64,000 bases of DNA from Amylostereum areolatum (Eukaryota; Basidiomycota; Agaricomycetes; Russulales; Stereaceae): contig SAXG01000013.1 in assembly GCA_012932865.1 (NCBI GenBank), positions 806,001 through 870,000 of the forward strand. The letters are read 5' to 3'. Under the pieces are notes generated by a model. It worked only from the letters and a program-made list of their open reading frames with translations, had not been told where the DNA came from and did no database searches. A program made the translations under genes and the position numbers. Each line of letters opens with the position of its first letter. The first letter of the stretch is position 1. Positions 32,915 through 44,300 of the stretch are shown here, one piece after another.

Positions 32915-34776
32915 ATGACCATCACCGCCAGCGCTACTTCTCCCTCCAACGGCCACGCCAACGCCAGCTTGGACGAAACTTACGAACGCCCCAAGGATGT
33001 CGGTATCCTGGGCATTGAAATGTACTTCCCCGCGAGGGTGCGTGTCGACCTTTCGTTTGTCGCTAGCGTCGTCGTCTGATGGAGCACGCAGTGTATCTCA
33101 GAAGAGGACCTCGAAGTGTTCGACGGTGTCGCCAAGGGCAAGTACACCATCGGTCTCGGTCAGGAGTTCATGGCGTGTTGCGACGACCGCGAAGATATTA
33201 ACTCCTTTGCGTTGACCAGTGCGTCCGGCTTGCTGCTCTAGTTTTGCCATTTTTTTGACCGTTTGTCTACCCCTAGCCGTCGGCAACCTCCTCGAAAAAT
33301 ACAACATCGATCCCCGTTCTATCGGCCGCCTTGACGTCGGCACAGAGACCATCATCGACAAATCTAAATCGGTCAAGACCGTGCTCATGGACCTCTTCGC
33401 CGCGTCCGGAAACACCGACATCGAGGGCATCGACTCCAAGAACGCGTGCTACGGCTCGACTGCCGCCCTGTTCAACGCCATCAACTGGGTCGAGAGCGCC
33501 TCATGGGATGGGCGCAACGCCATCGTCTTTGCCGGCGACATCGCTATCTACGCAGAGGGCGGCGCCCGCCCTGTCGGCGGTGCGGGTGCTTGCGCCATGC
33601 TCATCGGTCCCAACGCGCCTCTCGTGTTCGAACGTGAGTTCCTCATTTCTTTTTGGCGTTCCGACGTGCCTGCCTGCCGCCCTTCTCCCGCCCCATTCGC
33701 GCGCGTTTAAACGGTTCTTTTGGCCTCGTTATGTCCTGTTCTGTTTTGCCCTGAACTCCCCCATTTTTGCCTGTCACGCGACCCGCGGATGCTGACGCGA
33801 TGACTCTTGACAGCGACACACGGAAATTACATGGCCAACGTGTACGATTTCTACAAGCCCAAGCTTGACTCAGAGTACCCCGAGGTCGACGGCCCTCTCT
33901 CCGTCACGTCCTACGTCTCCGCGCTCGACGCAGTCCTACAAGGCCTACCGCGGCAAGGTCGGCAAGAAATCAAAGGCAGCTGCTGGCGCGTCTGCCAAGC
34001 CTGCGTTCTCCCTCGAGGACGTCGACTATCATGTCTTCCACAGCCCGTACGGCAAGCAGGTCCAGAAGGCGCACGCGCGTCTGGTGCGTTTGCCTTGCCC
34101 ACCTTTTCTGATGTGATACCGATGCCTTCTCGCGCGTGTGCAGTTGTACCAGGATTTCCTCGCCGCCCCATCCAGCCCCACCTTCGCCAACGTCCCTGAG
34201 CCCTTCAACGCTCCTCTCCCAGCCCTACCCCGCCTCCCTCACCGACAAGGCCCTCGAAAAGACCTTCATCGGCCTCGCCAAGCCCACCTACGCCTCCAAG
34301 GTCGCCCCCTCGCTCATGAGCGCCAAGCGCTGCGGCAACATGTACACCGCGTCGCTCTACGGCGGTCTCGCCTCCCTCGTGTCCGCGGTGTCCCCTGCAG
34401 ACCTCCTCGGCAAACGCCTGAGCATGTTCGCGTACGGCAGTGGGCTCGCGAGCAGCTTCTATGTGATCCGCGTCAAGGGCGACACGAGCGAGATTCGGGA
34501 GAAACTCGACCTGAAGAAGAGGCTCGACGCGATCAAGGTCGTGCCGTGCCAGGAGTACGTCGACGCGCTCAAGGTCCGTTCTCTCCCTTCTCCCTTCCCT
34601 CATTTCTCGTGGCTGACCGATGCACGGTGCTACAGCTCCGCGAGGACAACCACAACGCGATCGAGTACACTCCTTCCGGCTCGCTCGACAACATCTGGCC
34701 GGGCGCGTACTACCTCGAGCACATCGACAGCAAGTACCGCCGCAAATACGGGCGCAAGCCGACCGCCGCCGCGTGA
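32915..34776 (+). CDS. ERG13: Hydroxymethylglutaryl-CoA synthase (two frameshifts as sequenced)
   Basis: Condenses acetyl-CoA with acetoacetyl-CoA to HMG-CoA, the second step of the mevalonate pathway. Exon 1 is 32915-33037 ([14 protein letters not shown]). Exon 2 from 33092 has [20 protein letters not shown]. Further exons carry [20 protein letters not shown], the catalytic Cys in [35 protein letters not shown], the catalytic His in [20 protein letters not shown], and [16 protein letters not shown]. The tail is [16 protein letters not shown]. Two single extra bases break it: near 33935 (between SALDA and YKAYRGK) and near 34208 (between PEPF and TLLSQPY). Removing them restores a normal enzyme of about 470 residues. 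An essential gene, so the lesions are suspect. Confidence 0.88.
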
Positions 34777-35093
34777 GGTCAAGGCCGCCCCATCTACCCG
34801 CATACCCCGTAGTCCACGCCCCTGCTTAATCACACATATACCAGTATCCAAGAATACATGTACGCTTGTAGAGTACTGTACTTACGACCCGCACGGCGCA
34901 AGTCGCTCTTGGAATGCACATTACGTTGCGGAACCTTCATGCTCGCGGGCGGGATTTGCTTTCGTCCTGGGGACAAAATTGCCAGAAGATATCCAAGGGC
35001 GAACGCCCGACCCAGTTCCCAGATACATTCCTCTTTCCTGCGCATACGGCCTATCATATAGCCTACAGATGCATCCTTCCCTCTCCCTCATCA
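34777..35093. other. Convergent intergenic gap
   Basis: About 320 bases between the 3' ends of the HMG-CoA synthase and VPS9 genes. No coding signal; 3' untranslated sequence expected. Confidence 0.4.
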
Positions 35094-37960
35094 TCATCCC
35101 CCACCGCTCATCTCCAAAAGCGCCTCGATGCTCCTGCCCAAATCCCCCCCGTTCGCCTCCAGCACCCACTCGACGACCTCGCGATCGACAGTAGGGAATA
35201 TCTGAAACAGCGTCCCGAGCGCCGCGTCCGCCGCCCGCGCGTGCGCGCGGTCGATCTCAGCCTGCATCCCCGGTATGTCGATCGTGTCCACGCCAGGCGT
35301 TGGTGCGCGCGATCCCGGGGTCGAGTGTGGAGTTGGACTGGCGAGGCCGAACCCGAGGGCGGAGCGCGGACCCGGACGCGAGGGCGTCTCTTCGGTGTAC
35401 GAGCCTGCGGGGGAGTGCGTGGGGGTACCGACGCGACGCACGCGCGGCTTGTATGGCGTTTGAACCGCGGGAGGGGGAACCCATGGTGCCGATGCGCCCG
35501 GGACATTGTTCGTGTTGGAGATGGAGTTGTTGGGTGTATGCGGGAAATTGGCCGTGATCATGTCTTCCGCGCCGTCGAGGGCCTCGCTGAAGATGCGCCC
35601 GATTGCGTTGAGGGGTTTCGAGAGGGAGTCGCCGGTGCGTTGCAGAAGGCGCTTGGCGTCGATGGACGGGAGGGCGAGGGGGGTTGCGGGCTCGTCGCCG
35701 ACGTGGGTAGAATGGGGAAGCAGGGGCTGTGGGACAGGAATGGGATCGGCGGGGTGCAGGCCACGGTGGGGGGTAGTGGGAGGGGTTGAGATAGATGAGG
35801 AGGAGGAAGAGGAGGCGGAAATGATGGGTGGGGACTGAGGGCGGGAGGTGGGGAGGGTTTGGATGGCTGCTTCTACATTTCTGAGAAGAAAGCGTGAATA
35901 AAGCAGTGGGTAGTTGGTATGGAACGAAAGCGCACCTCTCGAACTCCTCCTGGGTGATGTTGGATAGTGATGTGTGGTCCATGGTTTCGATAAACGAGAC
36001 GGCACCCATCTGCGAAGCGATGAGCGAAGTGGTCCTGGATAGAAAACCGACCGCTCACTAGACTAGAGAGATAATACCCAGCCTCGCTCTGCAGCTTCGC
36101 TGGATTTCGGAATCGATTGATGAACCTGCGATGAGTTTAGCGCGATGAAAGTGAGCAGATACCACAAGGCGCACTCGACATTGGAAAGCAGATGTTCCGG
36201 ATTCGCTTTGAGGACGACAAAGATAAGGATAGGGATGAAGGTGTCCGCGCTTTCATCGCTGTTTAGATGTCGTATGAGGCCTGCATGGAATAAGTAAGCT
36301 AGCGAGTAGCTACTACGGATGATGAACCTACCAAATATGACTTTGCAGCAGTTCAATATGCATATTAGCTTGTCCCTCGGCGCCTTATAATGGTTGATCT
36401 TGACGAGCTCTACATATTCTACGTGAGTATGGTTGAAAGCGAGGAATCACTGGTAATAAGACGCACCCTGCTCAGCAAACATCAAGAACCCATTCGACCC
36501 CTCCGCTATAGGCACGTCGAGATGCCCCGGTTCAATCCATCCAAAGAGTGCGATTCGCTGTTCCAGGACGCGATCCCGCTCCAGGTCGTCTGTCGTGATT
36601 GGTTTGGGAGGAACTGCGCACGCGACCTGGGGCGTAAAGGTGCTGGATGCGCGTCAGCGGAGGGGACGCGTCCGAAGGCGTGGTGCGCACGAGTCGTATA
36701 GCCGGTTCATGACGAGCTTTTCCATGCCCTCCATTGCATTGTCAAACTCGGCGTCGGTCGTGTGTTTCCATGGCTCGACCTCGCGCATTTTCTGCGATAT
36801 GAACTGGGTACAGGCGGGTCAGATGATTGGATGAAAAGAGGCGAAGGATGCATACACCAAGGAAGTCGTTGATGAGCTTGACTTGGTCTGAGACCGTGAA
36901 CGTCCGCTTTGAAAAGTTGTTCAGGAATCTGAACAATACGTTCTATCAACGAGACATGCAAGGGATCCGATGAATGCACGTACGATCGCAGGTACTTTGC
37001 AATAGGTTCCGCACCTCTCGCCTTCATCTGATCAAGGAACTTCTGAAAGTCGAATGGAGGATCGCCGCCTTCCTTCGCCCTGTCCCGATTCGCACCGGCG
37101 CTGCTCGGTCGCGAGCCGTCATTCTCGCGGATAAGTATACGATGTCGAGGTGAGGCCGTACCACTCCCCGGCTGCGACGATGATTGCTTTGGAGATCCCC
37201 GCGCGTTGACTTCAGCGTCGGCGTCGTCTGGGACGAGGTTAGACCGTGTCTTGTCCTGCTGCGCAGAGAATGAACCTGCAGTATGGGGAGTCGGCGTCTG
37301 CATGAGGGTAGCATAGTCGAGGGACTGTGGTCGAGAATGGGTCTTTCCCTTGCCGGTGCCGGCGACGAGGTTGTTGATATTGACGTTGGGGAGGGAGAAG
37401 TTGCGTGCGAAAGCGGCAAAGGAGGGGAAAGAGAGCGGCGTGGAAGGTCGTTGTTCTGGTGGACCAGAAAGTTGTAAGGACGAGGAAGGGGAATGTGCGG
37501 GTGTCGTTGAGGATTGTTTGGGCGGTATTTGAGGCGGGTGGCCCTCTGCGTCCGCCCACGCCTCCTGCGCCGCCTTCTCCTCCGGGCTGGCGAGCGGATC
37601 GAACGCACTGAGGACCTCGGTGTCGGTGTTCCCGCCCGAATGTCTTTCGTCAACGTGCTCATTCCCCGCTCTAACCTTCTCCCTTGGGTCTCCCTGGATG
37701 CTCTCCCTCGCTGCAGGATCGAGCGTACTAGGATCCGGAGTCTTCAATGTTGGGCGTCTTCTCGAGTTTTCTTCTACTTGGTCCCACGGATTAGGTGAAG
37801 GATCGTTGGGGACAAGTCGCATGGAGGCCATGGAATCGGAGAGTGTATTGGCTGGGAGATCCATGGCCAAGGAACGCGTACTCGCTATGGCAGACGATGA
37901 CGGCAAGAGGAAAGAGTCAAGGCGGCATCGTCTCACGTGCGCAGCTGAATATGCGGTCAT
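35094..37960 (-). CDS. VPS9: VPS9-domain Rab5 guanine-nucleotide exchange factor with C-terminal CUE domain
   Basis: Activates Rab5/Vps21-type GTPases in endosome fusion; the CUE domain binds ubiquitin. The ATG at 37960 (alternative 37864) starts a long disordered Ser/Pro-rich region. Then come PFDFQKFLDQMKARGAEPIA, FLNNFSKRTFTVSDQVKLIN, EVEPWKHTTDAEFDNAMEGM and DDLERDRVLEQRIALFGWIE. The VPS9 core is INHYKAPRDKLICILNCCKV, LIRHLNSDESADTFIPILIF, VVLKANPEHLLSNVEFINRF, and EAGYYLSSLMGAVSFIETMD. The CUE domain (ALGTLFQIFPTVDREVVEWV, then LEANGGDLGRSIEALLEMSG) ends at 35094. At least seven short introns were followed and the frame is intact. The domain order matches yeast Vps9. Confidence 0.87.
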
Positions 37961-38170
37961 CCTGCTCAAGACTCCAATTCGAGCTTGCTCTCCATTTTCT
38001 CCTCACCGCGTAGTGGGTTCGTCCAGCAATTAAAATTAAGATACATATGATGCCGCCTCGTAGCCAAGTCGGCCAGAGATACAAAGAGGTGGACCATCAT
38101 CGTCCAAGTGATACAACAACTGTAAACGTTCAACGTTCAACGCTGGAAAGGCTGAGAACACCCTACAAAA

Positions 38171-39526
38171 TCAGGAGCAGAACGCCGTGCTGGAAGAGAT
38201 ACCGAAGTACTTGTCAACCCAGTTAGCTTGCGGTGACCAAGGTTCCAGTGCAAGGAAAACTCACTGTGACGTGAGCAGCATTAATCCCGGTGCTTGGAAT
38301 GCTGTTGGAGCATGTAGGATCTTCGCCGCTAGAGTTACACTTCTTAGTGGTTGACGCTGACGCAGGATCGGGGTTCTGCCAGTATTCAAACGCTGTGACA
38401 CATTCGACTTCAGTCTGTGTAATACCGCATGGGGGGAATATATACTCACCATGATGCTTGTACCCGATGGCTTCCGGAATGAGCGTCGGTACACTGTGGA
38501 ACAAAACAAGATAAGGATGTGAGTGAAGATACGTATACCAGGAGGATATCATATTGACCCGTCAAATGTATGCACGCTTCGGAAAGCATTGTCGCCAAAG
38601 TTGCTGTTCACAAACGCCGCATAGTTCGGATCACCGGTGCGTGGCTGACCGTATGTATACATGCGTGTCGTCCTAATGACGAAAAATGTCGTGCATAAGC
38701 TTGGGCCGATAATGGACAACGGGTGCGATATAACGTACGTCCCCGGGAAGTTTTGTTGCAAGGTGATGCCAGCGAGCGAAGAGAGGGCACCGCCGAGCGA
38801 GTGGCCCGAGGACACGAGTGTATACCCTGGATGGGCTGCGAGCTGAGCTTTTACCGTGGACAAAACGCCAGCCGCGACAGAGTTCCATCTATATTAGCCT
38901 GTGAATGAGAGAAAGGACACGCGAATGATAGGGACTGAACGTACGCCGTCTGGAACCCAAAGTGAACATATGTGTCTCCTGTCGCCGATCCATCAGCAAA
39001 TCGAGGGATACCCCTTTTCGAAAGATAGCACGTACCCGGTGGGTTTACCCCTACGATGTTCATCGGGGTAAGCGCGATTTCGACATCGGTGAGGAAATCT
39101 GTCACGCTCGAACTGTCGAAAATCAGTATAGGGGCAATTGGTGCACGATAAAATTGACCTTCCGCGCAGAGAGACGACGATCTCTTTCCGAGTGTCGTCG
39201 CGAGCGACGAAGCCTTGCGTATCTGTGCTGAAGTCGGAGAACTGACGAGGATTAGCATGTAAAGGATATGTCATGACGCATATACACAGAGGGGCTAACC
39301 TCTTCTATCAAGGTATTTCCATTCGGGCTGGCACATGCGCCTGAATACGCCGATGAGGCGTACTTGAAGTAAAATACGAGGTCATCGTACGTTGCTGTGA
39401 GTCCCTGTTAGTTGGTTTAGCACAAAGAAGGCGATACTAACCTTGATCTATAGAATGCTTGATAGGAGTCGCACTGGCGAAGCCTAAAGCGCATGCAAAT
39501 ACTGCGAACGAAGATGAGAGACGCAT
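38171..39526 (-). CDS. Secreted class-3 lipase / feruloyl-esterase-like, copy 1
   Basis: Secreted alpha/beta-hydrolase of the fungal lipase class 3 family, acting on esters outside the cell. The signal peptide MRLSSSFAVFACALGFASAT starts at 39526. Exons then give YDDLVFYFKYASSAYSGACA, DFSTDTQGFVARDDTRKEIV, SSVTDFLTDVEIALTPMNIV, GDTYVHFGFQTA, WNSVAAGVLSTVKAQLAAHP and the nucleophile elbow SGHSLGGALSSLAG. After that MYTYGQPRTGDPNYAAFVNS, SVHTFDG, VPTLIPEAIGYKHHG and YWQNPDPASASTTKKC. The last intron joins AAHVT to YFGISSSTAFCS with the stop at 38171. Catalytic Ser is certain; Asp and His are likely in the GDP and HHGEY regions. TATAAATA on the minus strand at about 39615-39622. Intact; inverted paralogue at 48.7 kb. 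Confidence 0.83.
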
Positions 39527-40080
39527 CGCGGTTTAGCCAGGTGATTGACTGTCCCGAACGGAGGTGGGGAACGACGACGAAGGCGACAGGGAAAAGCACA
39601 CCATCACTTCATTGTATTTATACCCATACCTCCTGAGGGTCTCGGAAGCCGGCATCGTCGGTATCTGTGTTCACCATTGACACATGAATCGTCCAGTCAC
39701 CTGGTCGCTACGTGGTGTTGAAGACGGGTGCACTTCATATGGTTCAAAAGCAAGCGTCAATGGTGAAGATCACAACCGTTGACAGAATGCGTCTCGAAGG
39801 CTATCGCATGGTGCATCGTGAGTGCAGAAACCCGTTTGCGGAAGGATCCTCGATTCTGGACAAGTTTACCTCGCGAACAGGCCCTGAGTGTCTGTGAGTA
39901 AGTTAAGTATAGGACAGGAAGCTACTTCCTTCCGATGCTGGTGGGAATTTCCTCGGATCAGAAGCAAAAGTGCGTGATACTTGCCTCGAGCTATACGCAC
40001 TAAGCTGGGGCATGAGACTTGCGCGAAGGCGGGTCAGCAGATGACGGGGTGAGACAGCCATGGGAAACCAAGCAACGCGT
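39527..40080. other. Intergenic region upstream of lipase copy 1
   Basis: About 550 bases. The lipase TATA box is at about 39615-39622. No other feature recognised up to the duplicated segment that begins near 40080. Confidence 0.4.
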
Positions 40081-40305
40081 AAACAACGCGCGGGAACGAT
40101 GCGTCCATGTTCACGTGACTTCGAGTTGGTAAAAGATTGCCGGGATCGCCTAGGATCGCCTCAGCTGCAAGTTGTTCGTCATCTTCACTCACTCCTCGCC
40201 GTTGCGCCTCTTGGTACGTACCAGCCATGGCACCTCTGAAAATCTTATCTCGGACATGGCGTCGTATTGAATCAGACAAGGTTACCTCCATGCAATCTCT
40301 ATTAC
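40080..40305 (+). pseudogene. Degenerate partial duplicate of the spindle-pole gene 5' end
   Basis: This segment aligns by eye with 41200-41425, the promoter and first codons of the coiled-coil gene. Shared stretches include AACAACGCGCGGGAACG versus GACAACGCGCAGGAACG, CGAGTTGGT versus GCGAGTTGGT, TTGTTCGTCAT, CTCCTCGCCGTTG, and an ATG (40227) opening MAPLKILSRTWRRIESD against MALLETPSRIWRRIEAE at 41361. Similarity fades after about 22 codons and the frame ends at 40424. It is a diverged partial duplication, about 1.13 kb upstream of the parent and in the same orientation. Confidence 0.65.
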
Positions 40306-40509
40306 ACTCATCATGCGCGCACTGTACTTATAGCGTCTATACCTTGTCTATACCGGCCATTGACGTGTTCTATGATGAGCATAATCTTCGCGATGCTTGC
40401 CCTGTTGATTGTACAAGATGGTAGTACGTATAATTATCCTTATCGATAAAAATAGCAAATGACAAGTGGATACCAAGAGAACCAGTTGAAGATGTGATCA
40501 GGCTTTCAT

Positions 40510-40665
40510 GCCATTCGCCAGAGGTCCGGGCGAGACTGAGCCGTTCGACGATATTTCCAGCATCTTCTCTTCGGGGACAAGAAGAATACCGGGATGAAGG
40601 ACATTGAGCGTGTAGAGTCTGTAGAGAGCGAGCATAATCATCGCGCCATCGAAAACATCTACGAA
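40510..40665 (-). pseudogene. Possible RTA1-like membrane protein fragment (C terminus)
   Basis: On the minus strand, after an acceptor-like TTTCGTAG near 40665, the frame reads DVFDGAMIMLALYRLYTLNV, then LHPGILLVPEEKMLEI, ending ANGMKA and a stop near 40508. The FDGxxMxLAL...NVLHPG pattern resembles the last transmembrane helix and loop of RTA1-type lipid-translocating proteins. No upstream exons with the other helices were found before 41.2 kb. It may be a 3' fragment, or a coincidence. Confidence 0.35.
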
Positions 40666-41360
40666 ATATGACGATTAGAATATAGGCGGCAGGAATGAGC
40701 CTTGCTCACACTGATAAGTTGGAAGACGGCATCGCCAAGCAGGACACGACCACAGTGATACGGTAAAATATATATCGAAGCTGAGGCGATGTCACCTCCT
40801 GGTTGAACATCGAACGACCCGGGAGACGGCGGCCCACTACCGCAGTAATTTGCAGCACGAGTATGCCGAAGCTCTACTCTGAATCAGAGTGAGAGATCAA
40901 CATCGGAACATTTCCTGAAAGAGGCATGAGGACCATATCCTAGTCTCCCGTCGCTGACCCAGCCAGAAGACAGTGAGCATTCGATGGATGAATATTGAAT
41001 CGCGGCCTATTCGCACCATGAATATAAGACACAGTTATGATGCGTCCCCTGACTGAAAGCAAAGGCATGCATGGAGATAGATTTATCCATCCTTTGTCGA
41101 TTGTATGAAGAAGCGTTGATCTTCTGGGAGAACGAGGGACTTCAATGCAGCAAGTCGAGAGTCGAAACGGGGTGACGCTGCCAATTTGAAGAAGACAAAC
41201 AACGCGTAGACAACGCGCAGGAACGTTCACGCCCACGTGATTGCGAGTTGGTTTGCCGCGTCGCTTGCTTGTTCGTCATACTTATTCTCTCCTCGCCGTT
41301 GCTGACAGCGAGCACGAACTTTTGCCACTCTTTCGCACATCGGCCCTGATATCCTCACCC

Positions 41361-44300
41361 ATGGCACTTCTCGAAACACCTTCCCGAATATGGCGCCGGA
41401 TCGAAGCCGAGGAAAACCAAGACATGCCTTCCCTTCCCACCCTCCCCGCCTTCGAAAATTCCGACGACGAAGATGCGACGAGGACAACGTCGGAAGAGGA
41501 GAGCCGTAACGATGTCAGCGAATTTGAAGGAGGCGGTCTTGATCCTATACAATCCACCCCAGCGCCTACGCCCTCACTCAACACCTTCCGCGCTCCATCC
41601 AGCGCGTCCAGCACTGCCCGTTTCGCCCTGTCCATTGCCAGCCGGAACAGCCGCTCCAATTCTGCATTCTCAACATCTGCTCTTACAACTTCCAAGTCTT
41701 CTAACCGGTCCCGGGTCCGCGATCTTAGCTTTGACGACGTTAGTGTAATCCCCCCGCCCGACGATGCCACACACTTCGAAGACACAGATTTGGATGTCAG
41801 CCTGCCGCGGGATGACGATATAGACGATTTGTCTCTTGGGGACGCTTTGGAGTCGCTGAGCAGGAGTAGTTCGCCTTTTGCGCCAGGCGACTTGGAGTCG
41901 CCGAAGACGCAGAGGAAATATGATTACTCGGTCAGTCTCCGGACAGAGCCCAAGGTGTGTTATTTTGTCTTTCGATGGAAACATCTCTAACTCTCTCTAG
42001 TCTTCACCTCTGGACAAGATGCGCCATATTTCTTTCCGCAAACCCCTCCCTCGTACGAGGACTCCCTCGCTTTCGCGCACGACGCCATCTCCCAACACCT
42101 CATCTTCTGCCAATTCAACCCCTCACAGCATTCGCTCTTTTGGTCCTGGAACGACCCCTTCCCGGTCAGAGTCACCGCTTCGCGCGCTCAGCATCCCCCT
42201 CCCCCCATCCAACAATGCATCACCTGCCGACGCGTCTTGGAGAACTCGCGAACCAGATGCAGCAGCAGATGAGGCATCTCAACCATCCGGTGAAGGGAGT
42301 GCTTCGGGCTCTCAGGAAGAACGAGAACCAACCTTTTCCTCGGAGGAGGCGGGCACCCCACGCTCGCACGGATCCTCTGTAGCCTTCTCCGTCCATTCGC
42401 CCCGCACCACTGCACTGTCTTCCCCAACCCCTTCGACCATGTTTACCCCTACTCCCGCTTTCCAGCCCCGCCGAGCGCGCTTCCAACAGATTGCTCCCGG
42501 CCTTCCGGCCACACCACGAGCACCAACAGGCGACGAACCAGCCACCCCCTACAATCGCCGCCGTTCCTTTCTTCTGGACGTTATCAACTCGACTGCCCGT
42601 CCCAGATTTGCTCAACCGACACCGCATCCGCACCGCATACTTGACACCCCTGCGCCGGTGCAGGAGGAAGAGTATGTGGACGGAGAAGGAGAAGAAGGAG
42701 AGGAAGGAGAGGAAGAAACCCCTGCGCCCGCCACTAGTGTCAGCTCGCCAGAGGACTCTATCGCGCCTCTTCAAGCTGCATTTGCTGGCATGACGCCCGC
42801 TCCTCGTCCGCGCGTCCGCGCGGCTGGCCGTCTTTCCCATCCTCTCACACGCGGTTGGACTCCCGACTCCGACTCCGAAGGTGCAGGCGGGGCCGCGTCT
42901 GACGCGTACGTCGAGCGCGCGTCCTTCGTCTCGACTGCATCCTCGCACGATCTAACCGCGCACCCGCGTGCGAATGCGTCATTCGACCCCGTGATGGGGC
43001 TCGGCGCAGGCGGGCACGGCATCAGTCGTTTCAACGCGAATAAGTTGAATTCTTACCTGCACGGGCTGAACAGGCGTTTGCAGGAAGAGAGCGAAACCCT
43101 TTCGGGTACGGTTGAGATGTTGAAGAGGGAGACCGTGGAGTTGGCGGAGGAAAATGCAGCATTGTTGGACGAGATGGAGGAGCTGCGGGAGCAAGTGAAG
43201 AGGGGGGGAGGGAGGAGGTCAAGTGGGGGGAGACGCGTGAGCGATATGCAACCGACGCTGCGCGATGTGGAAGAGGATGTTGGTGGCGAGGGATGGATGG
43301 AGGAGAAGGCCGCGATGGAAGACGAACTTGAAACGGCCAGGGCCGAGGTCAACCGGTACGAATCTGAGCGGGACGAGGTCGCGCAGAAGCTGGCGGAGGA
43401 ACAAGCGGAACGAGCCAAGGACAAAGAACGGTGGAAAGATCGCATGGGCGAGGTCGAGCGTGGCGTGCAAGTAATCATCCAAGATCTGGAGGCGAAGATC
43501 GAGGCAGCGGAGGCCAAGGCCAAGGGCGTCGTCGAGAAGGACGAAAAGATCAAGGAGCTGGAACGAGCTTTACGCGAAGCCAAAGAAGAGAAAGACTTTG
43601 CTCTCAAGAGAGTGGAGAGAGCGGAGCATATGCTCGAAAATGGCCGCGAGCTGGGCGGCGAGCTTCGCGAGGCCAACGAGAAGCTCGGTCAAGCTATGAC
43701 TGAACTCCGGACGGCGAATGCCCAAGTTTCCGAGCTCGAAGACCAACTCGCTCGTGCAGAGGACCACATCGGGGAGCTAGAGCAACACGCCCAGGACGAC
43801 CGCGATGGAGCACGAAAGGCACAACAGCAATTGGAAGCTCGAGAGGCAGATATCAATGCCTTAGAAGAGCATGTCACGGATCGCGAAACTGCCCTCCAAC
43901 GTGCGGAAGAGGAGCTTGCCCAAGCCAAACGCTATATCACGGAACTTGAGACCGAGTCTGGCGGGGCCGTTGAATGCATCGAGGCCCTCGAACAGGAGAT
44001 TGCGTCCGAGCGCGAGAAGGTCGTATCCGCAACCGCAGACGCCAACCAAGCCCACCTGGAGCGCGAACGCCTGGAGGACGAAATTGAACGTAACATGGAG
44101 CTCGCCCGACAGTTGGAGGATGCCCTCAAAGCCGCCGAGAAGAAGATGGCAGAGGACCATGCAACAATCGCCGAGCTTCGCGGCCGCACTTCCAACCTTG
44201 AGCGCGACCTGTCCCGCGTCGACCCCTCCCACAATGTACCTGAGGACATTGCACAAGAGATAGCAGGTCTCGAGGCGGAGGTAGACGAGCTCATGAGGGA

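Noticed and set aside
42220..42948. 242-codon minus-strand frame opposite the spindle-pole gene
   Set aside because: Composition mirrors the sense strand; no domain; sense frame clearly coding.
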